From: Flavobacterium gawalongense
GTDB taxonomy: Bacteria; Bacteroidota; Bacteroidia; Flavobacteriales; Flavobacteriaceae
DNA length: 64,000 bases
Direction of reading: 5' to 3'
Assembly (NCBI RefSeq): GCF_007097265.1
Contig: NZ_VJZP01000003.1
Coordinates: forward strand, 146,693 to 210,692
The notes below the pieces were generated by a model. The model saw only the letters and a program-made list of their open reading frames with translations. It was not told the origin of the DNA and made no database searches. Made by a program: the position numbers and the translations under genes. Position 1 is the first letter of the stretch, and each line of letters opens with the position of its first letter. Below, in pieces: positions 54,345 to 62,300 of the stretch.

Positions 54345-54425
54345 GGATGTCACAGATAAAACGGATTTACACAGATTTTTTGAAGATAGTAAAAAAGAAA
54401 TTAGTGAAAATTCGTGTAATTTGTG
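54345..54425. repeat. Interspersed repeat (ACACAGATTTTTT type)
   Basis: CACACGGATGTCACAGATAA, then ACGGATTTACACAGATTTTTT and a later GTGAAAATTCGTGTAATTTG match a repeat family seen between flavobacterial genes. A CAGTGTTCAGT-type piece follows at 54505-54540. No gene is seen in the 240 bases between the peptidase and the transporter. Confidence 0.55.
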
Positions 54426-54537
54426 GCTAAAAAAATCAAGTATAATTACAGACAAGCATATAAAAGAATAACAATTTTCAATATCAAACAAATTGCAAAT
54501 TTCTGAAAGCTGAATACTCTAATCTGAATACTGAACA

Positions 54538-55410
54538 CTATTTCTTGGCTGACAAATAAACTCCAATTAAAATAATAAAAGCACCAAAAAATTGAACCGG
54601 CGTAAGCATTTCATTATCTAATAATCCCCAAAAGAAAGCAACTACAGGAATCAAATACGTTACTGAAGTGGCAAAAACAGGTGAAGACATTTGTATCAGT
54701 TTAAAGAAAAGAATATTGGCAATTCCAGTTCCCACCACTCCCAAAATCATGATAAACAAAACCGAATGTTGCACTTTACCGACATGGATTACATCGAAAA
54801 AACCAGAGAAAAATAAAATACTTATTGTTGGTAACAACAGAAAAGCAAAATTACCGGTAGTAATGCTCAACGGACCCAAATCATGCAAATATTTTTTTAA
54901 CAAATTGACATTCACAGCATAGCAAACAGAAGCAATTAGAACTAAAATAGCGTAATAGTAATTTTGTTCCGGATGATGAATAGCGCCATTCAAAATCAAC
55001 AAAGCGCTTCCAATTAAGCCAATTAACACTCCAAAAAATTGATTTCGCCTAAACTGTAATCCAAACGCCAAAGTTCCCAAAACTAAAGTATTTAAAGGCG
55101 TTAAGGAATTCAGGATCGAACTTACGGAACTGTCGATTTCGGTTTGGGCAATTGCAAAAAGATAGGCTGGAATAAATGTCCCAAACATAGAAGTTAAGGC
55201 AATATATTTCCATTTTTCTTTTGGGATTTTTGCTAAACTTTTAAAACCTATCAACAAAAGAAAAACCGCAGCAAAAATGATTCGCAAGGATCCTAATTGT
55301 AAAGCAGTTAAGCCGACCAATCCTTTTTTTATCAATATAAATGAACTTCCCCAAACCAAGGCAAGAATCATCAAGTAAACCCACTTCAATTGTTTCGAAT
55401 CCATAAACAT
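54538..55410 (-). CDS. EamA/DMT-family transporter
   Basis: This 290-residue membrane protein has ten hydrophobic helices and two EamA repeats (residues ~6-140 and ~150-288). YLMILALVWGSSFILIKKGL near residue 11 and LNSLTPLNTLVLG near 100 are typical. The second repeat ends in FGAFIILIGVYLSAKK. Such transporters export metabolites or amino acids. ATG codons at 55410 and 55404 are both possible starts. Confidence 0.92.
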   Translation of the reverse strand: MFMDSKQLKWVYLMILALVWGSSFILIKKGLVGLTALQLGSLRIIFAAVFLLLIGFKSLAKIPKEKWKYIALTSMFGTFIPAYLFAIAQTEIDSSVSSILNSLTPLNTLVLGTLAFGLQFRRNQFFGVLIGLIGSALLILNGAIHHPEQNYYYAILVLIASVCYAVNVNLLKKYLHDLGPLSITTGNFAFLLLPTISILFFSGFFDVIHVGKVQHSVLFIMILGVVGTGIANILFFKLIQMSSPVFATSVTYLIPVVAFFWGLLDNEMLTPVQFFGAFIILIGVYLSAKK

Positions 55411-55503
55411 AATTTTGCCCCAAAATTGTAATTATTTTATGAAATACCGTACCTTTTTTTTATTAATTTTGTGGCTGATTATTAGATAATTAATTTAAAC
55501 TCC

Positions 55504-55893
55504 ATGAAAATGAATTTCACAAAATCAATAGCAGCTATAGCGCTTACCAGTCTTTTGTTTGTAAGTTGCAAAAAAAACACTGTAGAAACCACTTCGACGA
55601 CAACGGCTTCAACAGAAACAACTGTACCGAAAGTTAAAAAAGAAATTGCAACCGCCAATCTGCAAACCGCGAGTTTCAAAGTAGAAGGAATGTCGTGTGC
55701 TATAGGTTGTGCCAAAACAATTCAAGAAGATTTGACCGGACTTGAAGGAGTTCAAAAAGCAACGGTAGATTTTGATACAAAATTAGCTACCGTAACTTTT
55801 GACAAAACGATTCAAACTCCAGAAAAATTAACTAAAGTTGTAGAAGCCGCCGCAGATGGTAAAACATATACTGTTTCGAATATGAAGTCGTAA
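55504..55893 (+). CDS. Heavy-metal-associated (HMA) domain lipoprotein
   Basis: This 129-residue protein has a lipoprotein-type signal (ALTSLLFVSC) and a Thr-rich linker. The HMA domain from residue ~58 has VEGMSCAIGCAKTIQEDL and ends with a VTFDKTIQTPEKLTKVVEAA helix. The metal site is CAIGC, one residue longer than the usual CxxC, a variant frequent in this phylum. Probably a periplasmic copper or other soft-metal carrier. It is convergent with gldD across a shared terminator. Confidence 0.85.
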   Translation: MKMNFTKSIAAIALTSLLFVSCKKNTVETTSTTTASTETTVPKVKKEIATANLQTASFKVEGMSCAIGCAKTIQEDLTGLEGVQKATVDFDTKLATVTFDKTIQTPEKLTKVVEAAADGKTYTVSNMKS

Positions 55894-55914
55894 AATACGA
55901 CTTTTACATTTTCA

Positions 55915-55951
55915 TAAAAAAAGCATTCGTCTGGTGGCGAATGCTTTTTTT
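55915..55951. terminator. Bidirectional terminator between HMA lipoprotein and gldD
   Basis: AAAAAAAGCATTCGTC, then TGGTGGCGAATGCTTTTTTT: stem with A- and T-runs, between convergent genes. Confidence 0.85.
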
Positions 55952-55957
55952 ATGAAA

Positions 55958-56521
55958 TTACTTCCACTTCAAAGTTTCCATCAACCGTTGCATATCGTTT
56001 TTGATATAACTTGCAGCCGGCATAATGGAGTCAAAATTAGGTTTTGTATAGAAATAAACGGAACCCGTTACAAAATGTTTGGTACTGTCCGTTGCATAAA
56101 ATTGTGAGTTGGTTGCCGCATTCCCATCAACCTGATAAAACATGCCGTACACCTTTTTGCCGGGATTCAAATACGGTTGTTCCAATATATCATCTGCTTT
56201 TATAACATGTTCATAAGTGAGTTTTTGAGCATCACGCAACAATTTATTAATGTTATTATTCACTGGTTTATACGTCAGATAAATAGTGGCTTTCATTTTT
56301 GGATACGAAATAGTAAACCCACAATTTTTCTCCCCTTTAATAACAGCATCCGAATTCATTTCGAAAGCAAATGGGCATTCGTTTTCGAAATTTACATATT
56401 TTGCTTCCGGATAATCCAACCGCAAATAGCTTGATGGTTTGGGCACAACATCGTCTTTACAACTAAAACTCAAGAATGACACCAATACCATTATCGAAAA
56501 AGTGATTGTTTTTTTTAACAT
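55958..56521 (-). CDS. gldD: Gliding motility lipoprotein GldD
   Basis: This protein of about 187 residues starts MLKKTITFSIMVLVSFLSFSC, a lipoprotein signal. I choose this ATG because the earlier frame start would bury the signal. The mature start KDDVVPKPSSYLRLDYPEAK, the YVNFENECPFAFEMN block and HFVTGSVYFYTKPNFDS fit GldD. In Flavobacterium this lipoprotein is required for gliding and for secretion by the type IX system. It follows gldE, its usual partner. Confidence 0.92.
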   Translation of the reverse strand: MLKKTITFSIMVLVSFLSFSCKDDVVPKPSSYLRLDYPEAKYVNFENECPFAFEMNSDAVIKGEKNCGFTISYPKMKATIYLTYKPVNNNINKLLRDAQKLTYEHVIKADDILEQPYLNPGKKVYGMFYQVDGNAATNSQFYATDSTKHFVTGSVYFYTKPNFDSIMPAASYIKNDMQRLMETLKWK

Positions 56522-56579
56522 TTTTATTCTAAATTTATTTAATCTTTTATTTTTCAAAAGAAACACATTCCGCAATGAT

Positions 56580-56612
56580 TCCCCTTCCTTCGGAGGGGGT
56601 TAGGGGGAGGAA
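56580..56612. repeat. GGAGGGGG palindromic repeat between gldE and gldD
   Basis: CCCCTTCCTTCGGAGGGGG followed by TTAGGGGGAGG, a variant of the CTCTCC family. Confidence 0.6.
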
Positions 56613-57908
56613 TTAATCAATCGTTACTTTTATTTGTTTAATTCGTTTTTTATCTACCACTTCTATCGTGAACAGACAGTTTTCAAATGAGATTTTTTGA
56701 TCTTTTTTTGGAAAATTCCCTAAAATTTCAAGAATAAATCCGGCTAATGTCTCGGCTTCCCCTTTTTTAATTTCGAATAAATCTTCATTCACATTTATAA
56801 TTCTATAGAAATCTTTGAGATTTATTTTCCCTTCAAAAAGATAATTTTTATCGTCAATTTGAGAAAAATTAATATTTTCATCATCAAATTCATCACTGAT
56901 ATCACCAACGATTTCTTCGATTACATCTTCCAAAGAAACCAAACCAGAAGTTCCGCCGTATTCATCAACAACAATAGCCAAATGACTTTTCATACTTTGA
57001 AAATCTTTCAGCAAGTTGTCCAGTTTTTTATTTTCAGGAACAAAAAACGGTTCTCTCAATAATGACTTCCAATCAAATTCACTCGTATTTATATGAGGCA
57101 ATAAATCTTTCACAAACAAAACACCTTCTATTTGATCAATATTATCCCGATAAACTGGAATTCTGGAATATCCTTTTTCTATAATTTTTGGGCAAATAAC
57201 TGAGAAAATTTCATCTATTTCTAAAGCAAAAATATCAATTCTGGGACTCATAACTTGCTTCGTATCTGTATTTCCAAAACTCACAATTCCTTCTAATATT
57301 TTTTGCTCTTCTGAAGAAGTTTCATCTGAGGCTGTCAGTTCCAGCGCCTGAGACAATTGATTGACGGAGAAGTTTGTTTTTTGTTTCCCTAATTTATTAT
57401 GCAAATAGATAATGGCAGCGCGCATGGGTAAACTTATTGGAGAAAGTAATTTATCAAGTCCCACAACGGGATAGGCAATCAACTTAGCAAACTTAATGTT
57501 GTTTCTGCTGGCATACACTTTTGGCAAAACCTCTCCAAATAGCAACAATAGAAAAGTCACTACAATTACTTCGAGAATGAATTTTAAAATAGGTGAAGTT
57601 ATAGCGACAAATAAATTTCTTCCAACAAATGAAAATAAGATTACAACTCCAATGTTGATGAAATTATTAGCAACAAGAAGTGTCGCTAATAGCTTTTTTG
57701 GTTTTTCTAAAAGTTCAGAAATGATTTTTCCTTTTGAAGCATTTCCTTCCAAAGTTTCGTCAATGTCTTTTTGTGACAACGAAAATAATGCTACTTCTGC
57801 TCCTGAAACTATTGCAGAACAAAAAAGTAAGGCAAATATCCCGACAAAACCAAACACTAAGTCAGTGTCTATGGCGTAAGCAAAAAATAAACTGGGCTCT
57901 GGGTCCAA
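56613..57908 (-). CDS. gldE: Gliding motility-associated protein GldE (CNNM/CorC type)
   Basis: This 431-residue membrane protein has a CNNM-type transmembrane domain in residues ~15-190 (SGAEVALFSLSQKDIDE near 36; LLLFGEVLPKVYA near 118). It is followed by two CBS motifs (VMSPRIDIFALEID near 221; SHLAIVVDEYGGTSGLVSLE near 310) and a CorC_HlyC domain at the end. It resembles magnesium or cobalt efflux proteins; together with gldD the order identifies GldE, which supports gliding machinery assembly. It lies 27 bases downstream of ssb. Confidence 0.92.
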   Translation of the reverse strand: MDPEPSLFFAYAIDTDLVFGFVGIFALLFCSAIVSGAEVALFSLSQKDIDETLEGNASKGKIISELLEKPKKLLATLLVANNFINIGVVILFSFVGRNLFVAITSPILKFILEVIVVTFLLLLFGEVLPKVYASRNNIKFAKLIAYPVVGLDKLLSPISLPMRAAIIYLHNKLGKQKTNFSVNQLSQALELTASDETSSEEQKILEGIVSFGNTDTKQVMSPRIDIFALEIDEIFSVICPKIIEKGYSRIPVYRDNIDQIEGVLFVKDLLPHINTSEFDWKSLLREPFFVPENKKLDNLLKDFQSMKSHLAIVVDEYGGTSGLVSLEDVIEEIVGDISDEFDDENINFSQIDDKNYLFEGKINLKDFYRIINVNEDLFEIKKGEAETLAGFILEILGNFPKKDQKISFENCLFTIEVVDKKRIKQIKVTID

Positions 57909-57935
57909 ATTAAAAAAGATTAGTTATAAAAACAA

Positions 57936-58376
57936 TCAAAACGGCAAATCATTGACCGGCAAACCGTTGTTTTGAGGGTCAAAGTTAGCGTTTTTTACGG
58001 ATTCTGAATTTTGGTTTTGTTTGTTATTCTCGTTATCCTTCTTAGTGGATAAAAAAGTAAATTCGGTCACTTGAATTTCGGTTGTATATTTAGTTGATCC
58101 GTCTTCCGCTTGCCACTGACGTGATTTTAATCGCCCTTCAACATATATTTTATCTCCCTTTGAAAGGTACTTTTCACAAAGTTCGGCCGCTTTATTGCGC
58201 ACAACCAAATTATGCCACTCTGTAGAAGTGATTTTTTCGTTGGTTGTTTTATTAATGTAAACCTCATTTGTTGCCAATTGAAATCTACCGATACAATTTC
58301 CTCCATCAAAATAATGCATTTTGACATCATCCCCAAGATGACCTATCAGCATAACTTTATTCAACGTTCCGTTCAT
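57936..58376 (-). CDS. ssb: Single-stranded DNA-binding protein
   Basis: This 146-residue OB-fold protein begins MNGTLNKVMLIGHLGDDVK at an ATG nine codons inside the longest frame, the usual SSB start. The fold continues with WHNLVVRNKAAELCEKYLSK near 53 and VEGRLKSRQW near 78. A glutamine/asparagine-rich linker ends in the acidic tip NDLPF that recruits repair and replication partners. It sits in the conserved mutY-ssb-gldE-gldD order. Confidence 0.95.
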   Translation of the reverse strand: MNGTLNKVMLIGHLGDDVKMHYFDGGNCIGRFQLATNEVYINKTTNEKITSTEWHNLVVRNKAAELCEKYLSKGDKIYVEGRLKSRQWQAEDGSTKYTTEIQVTEFTFLSTKKDNENNKQNQNSESVKNANFDPQNNGLPVNDLPF

Positions 58377-58424
58377 AATATAGTACAATTGTATTTCTAC
58401 CAAAGATACATTTTTTTAGAAACT

Positions 58425-59462
58425 TTATAAATCCTTTTCAATAAAATTATGAATCACAATTGGGAATGGAAACATTTTCAAATCGGTACTGTTTATTCCG
58501 TTTTTGATGGCTCCTTTTATATTCACTTTCCAAAACTTGATATATAAATGTTGGTGTGATAATTTATGAATGATGCTTTTTTCGTTACATTCAGCAACAC
58601 TTATAATTTCATAATTAGTCCCAAAATCTTTTTGTATTTGTGTTGAAATAAAATCGAAGTCTTCTTCCTTTTCGGTTTCAATCAAAGGAAATTCATACAA
58701 ATTGTGCCAAATTCCTTTGCCAGTTCGCTTTTGAATTATTGTATTATTATTTTCATCATTAAGAACTAAATAATTAAAAAAGCGATTCCTTACTTTGAGT
58801 TTCTTAGACTTTACAGGCAATTGATCAACTTTGTTTTTTTGCAAAGCGACACAACTTCCGTTAAAAACACAAATACTGCAATTAGGACTTTTAGGAACAC
58901 ATTGCAAAGCCCCAAACTCCATGATGGCTTGATTAAAAATGGCTGGATTATCTTTCGTCATTAATTCAAAAGCCAGAGCAGCAAATTCCTTTTTGGCGGA
59001 AGCCGCAGCAATATTAGTTTCTATATCAAAATAGCGTGATAAAACCCGAAATACATTCCCATCAACAACAGGAACCACTTCATTGTAAGAAAAAGAAGCA
59101 ATTGCAGCTGCGGTATATTCTCCAATTCCTTTTAATTTCAATAAGTCCTTATAAGTAGTAGGGAAAACTCCCGATAATTCATCCGCTACATGTTGAGCCG
59201 TTTTGTGCAAATTTCGGGCACGAGAATAATATCCCAAGCCTTGCCAAAGTTTCAAAACTTGTTCTTCATTGGCTTTCGCCAAATCAAAAACAGTAGGAAA
59301 CGCAGCTGTAAAAGACAGGAAATAAGGCATTCCTTGAGCAACCCGTGTCTGTTGCAACATGATTTCCGAGAGCCAAATAGAATAAGGATTGGTAGTATTT
59401 CGCCAAGGCAAATCGCGCTTGTTACGTAAATACCATTGTATTAACAAGTTAGAAAAAGTCAT
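58425..59462 (-). CDS. mutY: A/G-specific adenine glycosylase
   Basis: This 345-residue repair enzyme removes adenine opposite 8-oxoguanine. The N-terminal RDLPWRNTTNPYSIWLSEIM, the helix-hairpin-helix LLKLKGIGEYTAAAIASF near 115 and the catalytic aspartate in VVPVVDGNVFRVLSRYF near 133 are all present. The iron-sulfur ligands follow C-x6-C-x2-C-x5-C (CVPKSPNCSICVFNGSC) near 190. A NUDIX-like C-terminal domain recognises 8-oxoG. It heads the mutY-ssb-gldE-gldD block. Confidence 0.97.
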   Translation of the reverse strand: MTFSNLLIQWYLRNKRDLPWRNTTNPYSIWLSEIMLQQTRVAQGMPYFLSFTAAFPTVFDLAKANEEQVLKLWQGLGYYSRARNLHKTAQHVADELSGVFPTTYKDLLKLKGIGEYTAAAIASFSYNEVVPVVDGNVFRVLSRYFDIETNIAAASAKKEFAALAFELMTKDNPAIFNQAIMEFGALQCVPKSPNCSICVFNGSCVALQKNKVDQLPVKSKKLKVRNRFFNYLVLNDENNNTIIQKRTGKGIWHNLYEFPLIETEKEEDFDFISTQIQKDFGTNYEIISVAECNEKSIIHKLSHQHLYIKFWKVNIKGAIKNGINSTDLKMFPFPIVIHNFIEKDL

Positions 59463-59521
59463 GTTTTAATTATTTGTTGGCAAAAGTAAAAGTTTATGTT
59501 ATTAAAATTTAATGAATTAGC

Positions 59522-59553
59522 TTGAATAATTGTTTTTTAAATTCCTATATTTG
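59522..59553 (+). promoter_or_regulatory. Promoter of the HU gene
   Basis: TTG at 59522-59524 and TATATTTG at 59546-59553, 21 bases apart, match the Bacteroidetes promoter. Confidence 0.7.
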
Positions 59554-59596
59554 CAAACTCAAAAAAATAGTACAACATAATAAAATAGGAAAGAAA

Positions 59597-59887
59597 ATGA
59601 CGAAAGCAGATATCGTAGCAAAAATTTCAGAAAAATTAGGTCTTGAAAAAGGAGATGTGCAAGCAACTGTAGAGACTTTTATGAATGAAGTAAAAAATTC
59701 ATTAGAAACTGGAGACAACGTTTATTTAAGAGGTTTTGGAAGTTTTATCGTAAAAACTAGAGCTGAAAAAACAGGTAGAAATATCTCTAAAAATACAACA
59801 ATAAAAATTCCTGCACACAACATTCCAGCCTTCAAGCCTGCAAAGGTTTTTGTTGAAGGAGTGAAAATAAACAACGAAGCAAAATAA
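59597..59887 (+). CDS. hup: HU-family DNA-binding protein
   Basis: This 96-residue nucleoid protein starts MTKADIVAKISEKLGLEK at the ATG inside a longer frame whose first 25 codons overlap the promoter region. The signature NVYLRGFGSFIVKTRAEKTG near residue 42 and the beta-arm with KIPAHNIPAFKPAKVF are intact. The arm proline and basic residues that intercalate and bind DNA are kept. The gene is followed by a small basic protein gene. Confidence 0.95.
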   Translation: MTKADIVAKISEKLGLEKGDVQATVETFMNEVKNSLETGDNVYLRGFGSFIVKTRAEKTGRNISKNTTIKIPAHNIPAFKPAKVFVEGVKINNEAK

Positions 59888-59916
59888 TATATTAATTAAT
59901 CATAAATCTTCAAGAT

Positions 59917-60009
59917 ATGCCAAGCGGTAAAAAAAGAAAGAGACATAAGGTAGCGACTCACAAACGTAAAAAAAGAGCGAGAGCTAACCGTCACAAAAAG
60001 AAAAAGTAG
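59917..60009 (+). CDS. Small basic protein of 30 residues
   Basis: This short gene encodes MPSGKKRKRHKVATHKRKKR and ten further residues, almost all Lys, Arg or His, ending HKKKK. The composition fits a ribosome-associated or nucleic-acid-binding micro-protein, such as the tiny extra ribosomal proteins known in Bacteroidetes. It lies 29 bases after hup and right before a terminator; a short gene of this type between HU and RNase G is likely to be conserved. Function is not proven from the sequence. Confidence 0.75.
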   Translation: MPSGKKRKRHKVATHKRKKRARANRHKKKK

Positions 60010-60033
60010 TTTTAAACTACTTTTTTCTTTTTA
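60001..60033 (+). terminator. Terminator of the hup operon
   Basis: AAAAAGTAGTTTTAAACTAC followed by TTTTTTCTTTTT: stem over the last codons of the small basic protein plus T-run. Confidence 0.85.
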
Positions 60034-60056
60034 AACGTTCATTGAAATCGAAAGTT

Positions 60057-60120
60057 AGTAATCAGTATTCAGTTTTTAGTATTCAGTTAACTGCGTACTT
60101 AACACTACAAACTGCCAGCT
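60057..60120. repeat. Interspersed CAGTATTCAGT-type repeat
   Basis: Repeats of ATCAGTATTCAGT and AGTATTCAGTTAACTG and an inverted ACACTACAAACTGCCAGC before RNase G. Same family as at 24115, 37150 and 54505. Confidence 0.6.
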
Positions 60121-60201
60121 AATTTTCCCCGGGTTCAATACCTGTTAAAATATTGTTTAATCCATTTGTTCGCCTCGGCGAATAGATAAAAAATTTACAG
60201 C

Positions 60202-61746
60202 GTGAATAAAGAATTAATCATTAGATCTAGTTCTGAAGCAGTAGATTTTGCCTTATTAAAAGATGGAAAACTAATTGAATTACACAAAGAAGAAGAAAAA
60301 AGCAACTTCCAAGTAGGTGATATTTTTATTGCCAAAATTAGGAAACCCGTTGCTGGACTTAATGCTGCTTTTGTAAATGTAGGCTTCGAAAAAGATGCTT
60401 TTTTACATTATCACGATTTAGGCCCTAATTTATCTTCCCAACTGAAATTCATAAAACTTGTAAGCGCAGGTAAATTAAAAGATTTCTCCCTAAAAACCTT
60501 TCAGTTTGAAAAAGAGATAGATAAAGATGGTACTATTACTGATGTAATAAGTGCTAATCAATCTATTTTAGTACAAGTCGTTAAAGAACCTATATCTACC
60601 AAAGGTCCAAGAATAAGCGCTGAGCTTTCTCTTGCCGGAAGATTTATAGTTTTAGTTCCGTTTTCTGACCGCGTTTCTATTTCGCAAAAAATAGAAGACA
60701 AAAAGGAAAAAGAACGCTTGAAACGATTAGTACAATCCATCAAACCAAAAGGATTTGGTGTTATTGTTCGCACAGTAGCCGAAGGCAAAAATACAGCCGA
60801 ATTAGAAAAAGATTTGCAGAACCTGCTCAGCAGATGGACTGCAATGTGTAAAAAATTACCAACTGCTCATCATCCGTCCAAGGTATTAGGAGAACTCAAC
60901 AGAGCATCTTCAATATTAAGAGACGTTTTTAATGATACCTTTAGTGGTATTCAAATTGATGATGAAGAGTTGTTCAACCAAACGAAGGATTATTTGCAAG
61001 AAATTGCACCTTCAAAACAATCAATTGTTAAGTTTTATCAATCAAATGATACGCCTATTTTTGAGAAATATAACATAGAGAGACAAATCAAAACTTCTTT
61101 TGGAAAAACAGTATCCATGAGTAAAGGGGCTTATCTTATTATCGAACACACTGAAGCTTTGCACGTTATAGATGTAAATAGCGGAAACCGTTCTAATAAG
61201 GCTACCAACCAGGAAGATACGGCCATGGAAGTGAATATGATTGCCGCTGCTGAAATTGCAAGACAATTGCGTCTTCGTGATATGGGCGGTATCATTGTAG
61301 TTGATTTTATCGATATGTCAAATCCTGAAAATCGTAAAGTTTTGTTCGAATTCCTAAGGGAAGAAATGAGCGATGATAAAGCAAAACATAAAATCTTACC
61401 TCCGAGCAAATTTGGATTAGTCCAAATTACAAGACAAAGAGTAAGACCAGAAGTAAATATTAAAACTAGAGAAGAAGATCCAAACAATGAAAATGGAGAA
61501 ATTGAAGCTCCAATATTAATCATTGATAAAATTGCTTCTGATTTAGAAAGAGTTTTAAAAAATCACAAAGAAGTGGTACTTAATGTACATCCATTTGTGG
61601 CAGCATACCTTACCAAAGGTTTTCCATCATTACGTTCAAAATGGTTTCTTGAACATAAAAAGTGGGTGAAAATCATACCTCGTGACGCTTACACGTATTT
61701 AGAATATCATTTCTACGATAAAAAAGAAAATGTTATTATAGAATAG
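60202..61746 (+). CDS. rng: Ribonuclease G/E
   Basis: This 514-residue endoribonuclease trims rRNA precursors and starts mRNA decay. It begins at GTG with MNKELIIRSSSEAVDFALLK, then the S1 domain (QVGDIFIAKIRKPVAGLNAA and FVNVGFEKDAFLHYHDL) and the catalytic RNase H-like region with HVIDVNSGNRSNK near residue 325 and DMGGIIVVDFIDM near 360. The zinc-link region is of the RNase G type, without the long degradosome scaffold of E. coli RNase E. It is followed by a terminator. Confidence 0.96.
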   Translation: MNKELIIRSSSEAVDFALLKDGKLIELHKEEEKSNFQVGDIFIAKIRKPVAGLNAAFVNVGFEKDAFLHYHDLGPNLSSQLKFIKLVSAGKLKDFSLKTFQFEKEIDKDGTITDVISANQSILVQVVKEPISTKGPRISAELSLAGRFIVLVPFSDRVSISQKIEDKKEKERLKRLVQSIKPKGFGVIVRTVAEGKNTAELEKDLQNLLSRWTAMCKKLPTAHHPSKVLGELNRASSILRDVFNDTFSGIQIDDEELFNQTKDYLQEIAPSKQSIVKFYQSNDTPIFEKYNIERQIKTSFGKTVSMSKGAYLIIEHTEALHVIDVNSGNRSNKATNQEDTAMEVNMIAAAEIARQLRLRDMGGIIVVDFIDMSNPENRKVLFEFLREEMSDDKAKHKILPPSKFGLVQITRQRVRPEVNIKTREEDPNNENGEIEAPILIIDKIASDLERVLKNHKEVVLNVHPFVAAYLTKGFPSLRSKWFLEHKKWVKIIPRDAYTYLEYHFYDKKENVIIE

Positions 61747-61767
61747 ATTCTGAAATAAATTCAGAAT

Positions 61768-61803
61768 AAAAAACCGCCTTTCGTGAGATTGGCGGTTTTT
61801 TTA
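61768..61803 (+). terminator. Terminator of rng
   Basis: AAAAAACCGCCTTTCGTGAG, then ATTGGCGGTTTTTTT: stem AAACCGCC / GGCGGTTT plus T-run. Its left 21 bases recur exactly at 63529-63549 behind hipA. Confidence 0.88.
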
Positions 61804-61957
61804 TGCGTTATTGTGAAAGAAGCGAGGCAATCAGGAGCAATTTACTTCGTCAGTTCGCTTCGCTCGTGTCCAGTTATTCGTTTCAAATGAAATTCACTGA
61901 ACTCCTTAAAAATATGAAGTAATCTGGCTTAGTACATGGTTTTATGACTGATATTTT

Positions 61958-62016
61958 TAGCTATTATATTAGCTATTTACACATAAAAACTATATATTTG
62001 ACTAATATATTAGCTA
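61958..62016 (+). promoter_or_regulatory. hipBA promoter with two operator-like palindromes
   Basis: TAGCTA-TTATAT-TAGCTA (61958-61975) and TGACTA-ATATAT-TAGCTA (61999-62016) are two spaced palindromes of the same type. They surround the -7 box TATATTTG (61993-62000). This fits autorepression by the HipB-like protein encoded immediately downstream. Confidence 0.7.
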
Positions 62017-62019
62017 TAA

Positions 62020-62298
62020 ATGAAAAATTATTCCATAAACAAAACACCTTCACAAGTTCAATTGGAACTAGCTGAAAGGTTGCGGGAAATTAGGAAAGAT
62101 AAAAAGGTATCACAATCAGAATTGGCAGATAAATCAGGAGTTTCGTTGGGAAGTATTAAGAGATTTGAGCACACAGGAGAAATATCTTTAGCATCGTTAC
62201 TTAGACTGGCACATCTTTTTGACAGATTAGATGATTTTGATGCCGTTTTTAAAACCAACGAAGATTTGAAAGAAATAGAAAAATTATTTAACCGATAA
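62020..62298 (+). CDS. hipB: HipB-like antitoxin (XRE helix-turn-helix)
   Basis: This 92-residue DNA-binding protein has a Cro/CI-type helix-turn-helix: LAERLREIRKDKKVSQSELA near residue 16, SGVSLGSIKRFEHTGEISL and a short C-terminal helix LFDRLDDFDAVFKTNED. It starts four bases after a palindrome that it probably binds. Its stop is two bases ahead of the hipA start, the normal order for type II toxin-antitoxin modules. Confidence 0.88.
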   Translation: MKNYSINKTPSQVQLELAERLREIRKDKKVSQSELADKSGVSLGSIKRFEHTGEISLASLLRLAHLFDRLDDFDAVFKTNEDLKEIEKLFNR

Positions 62299-62300
62299 TT

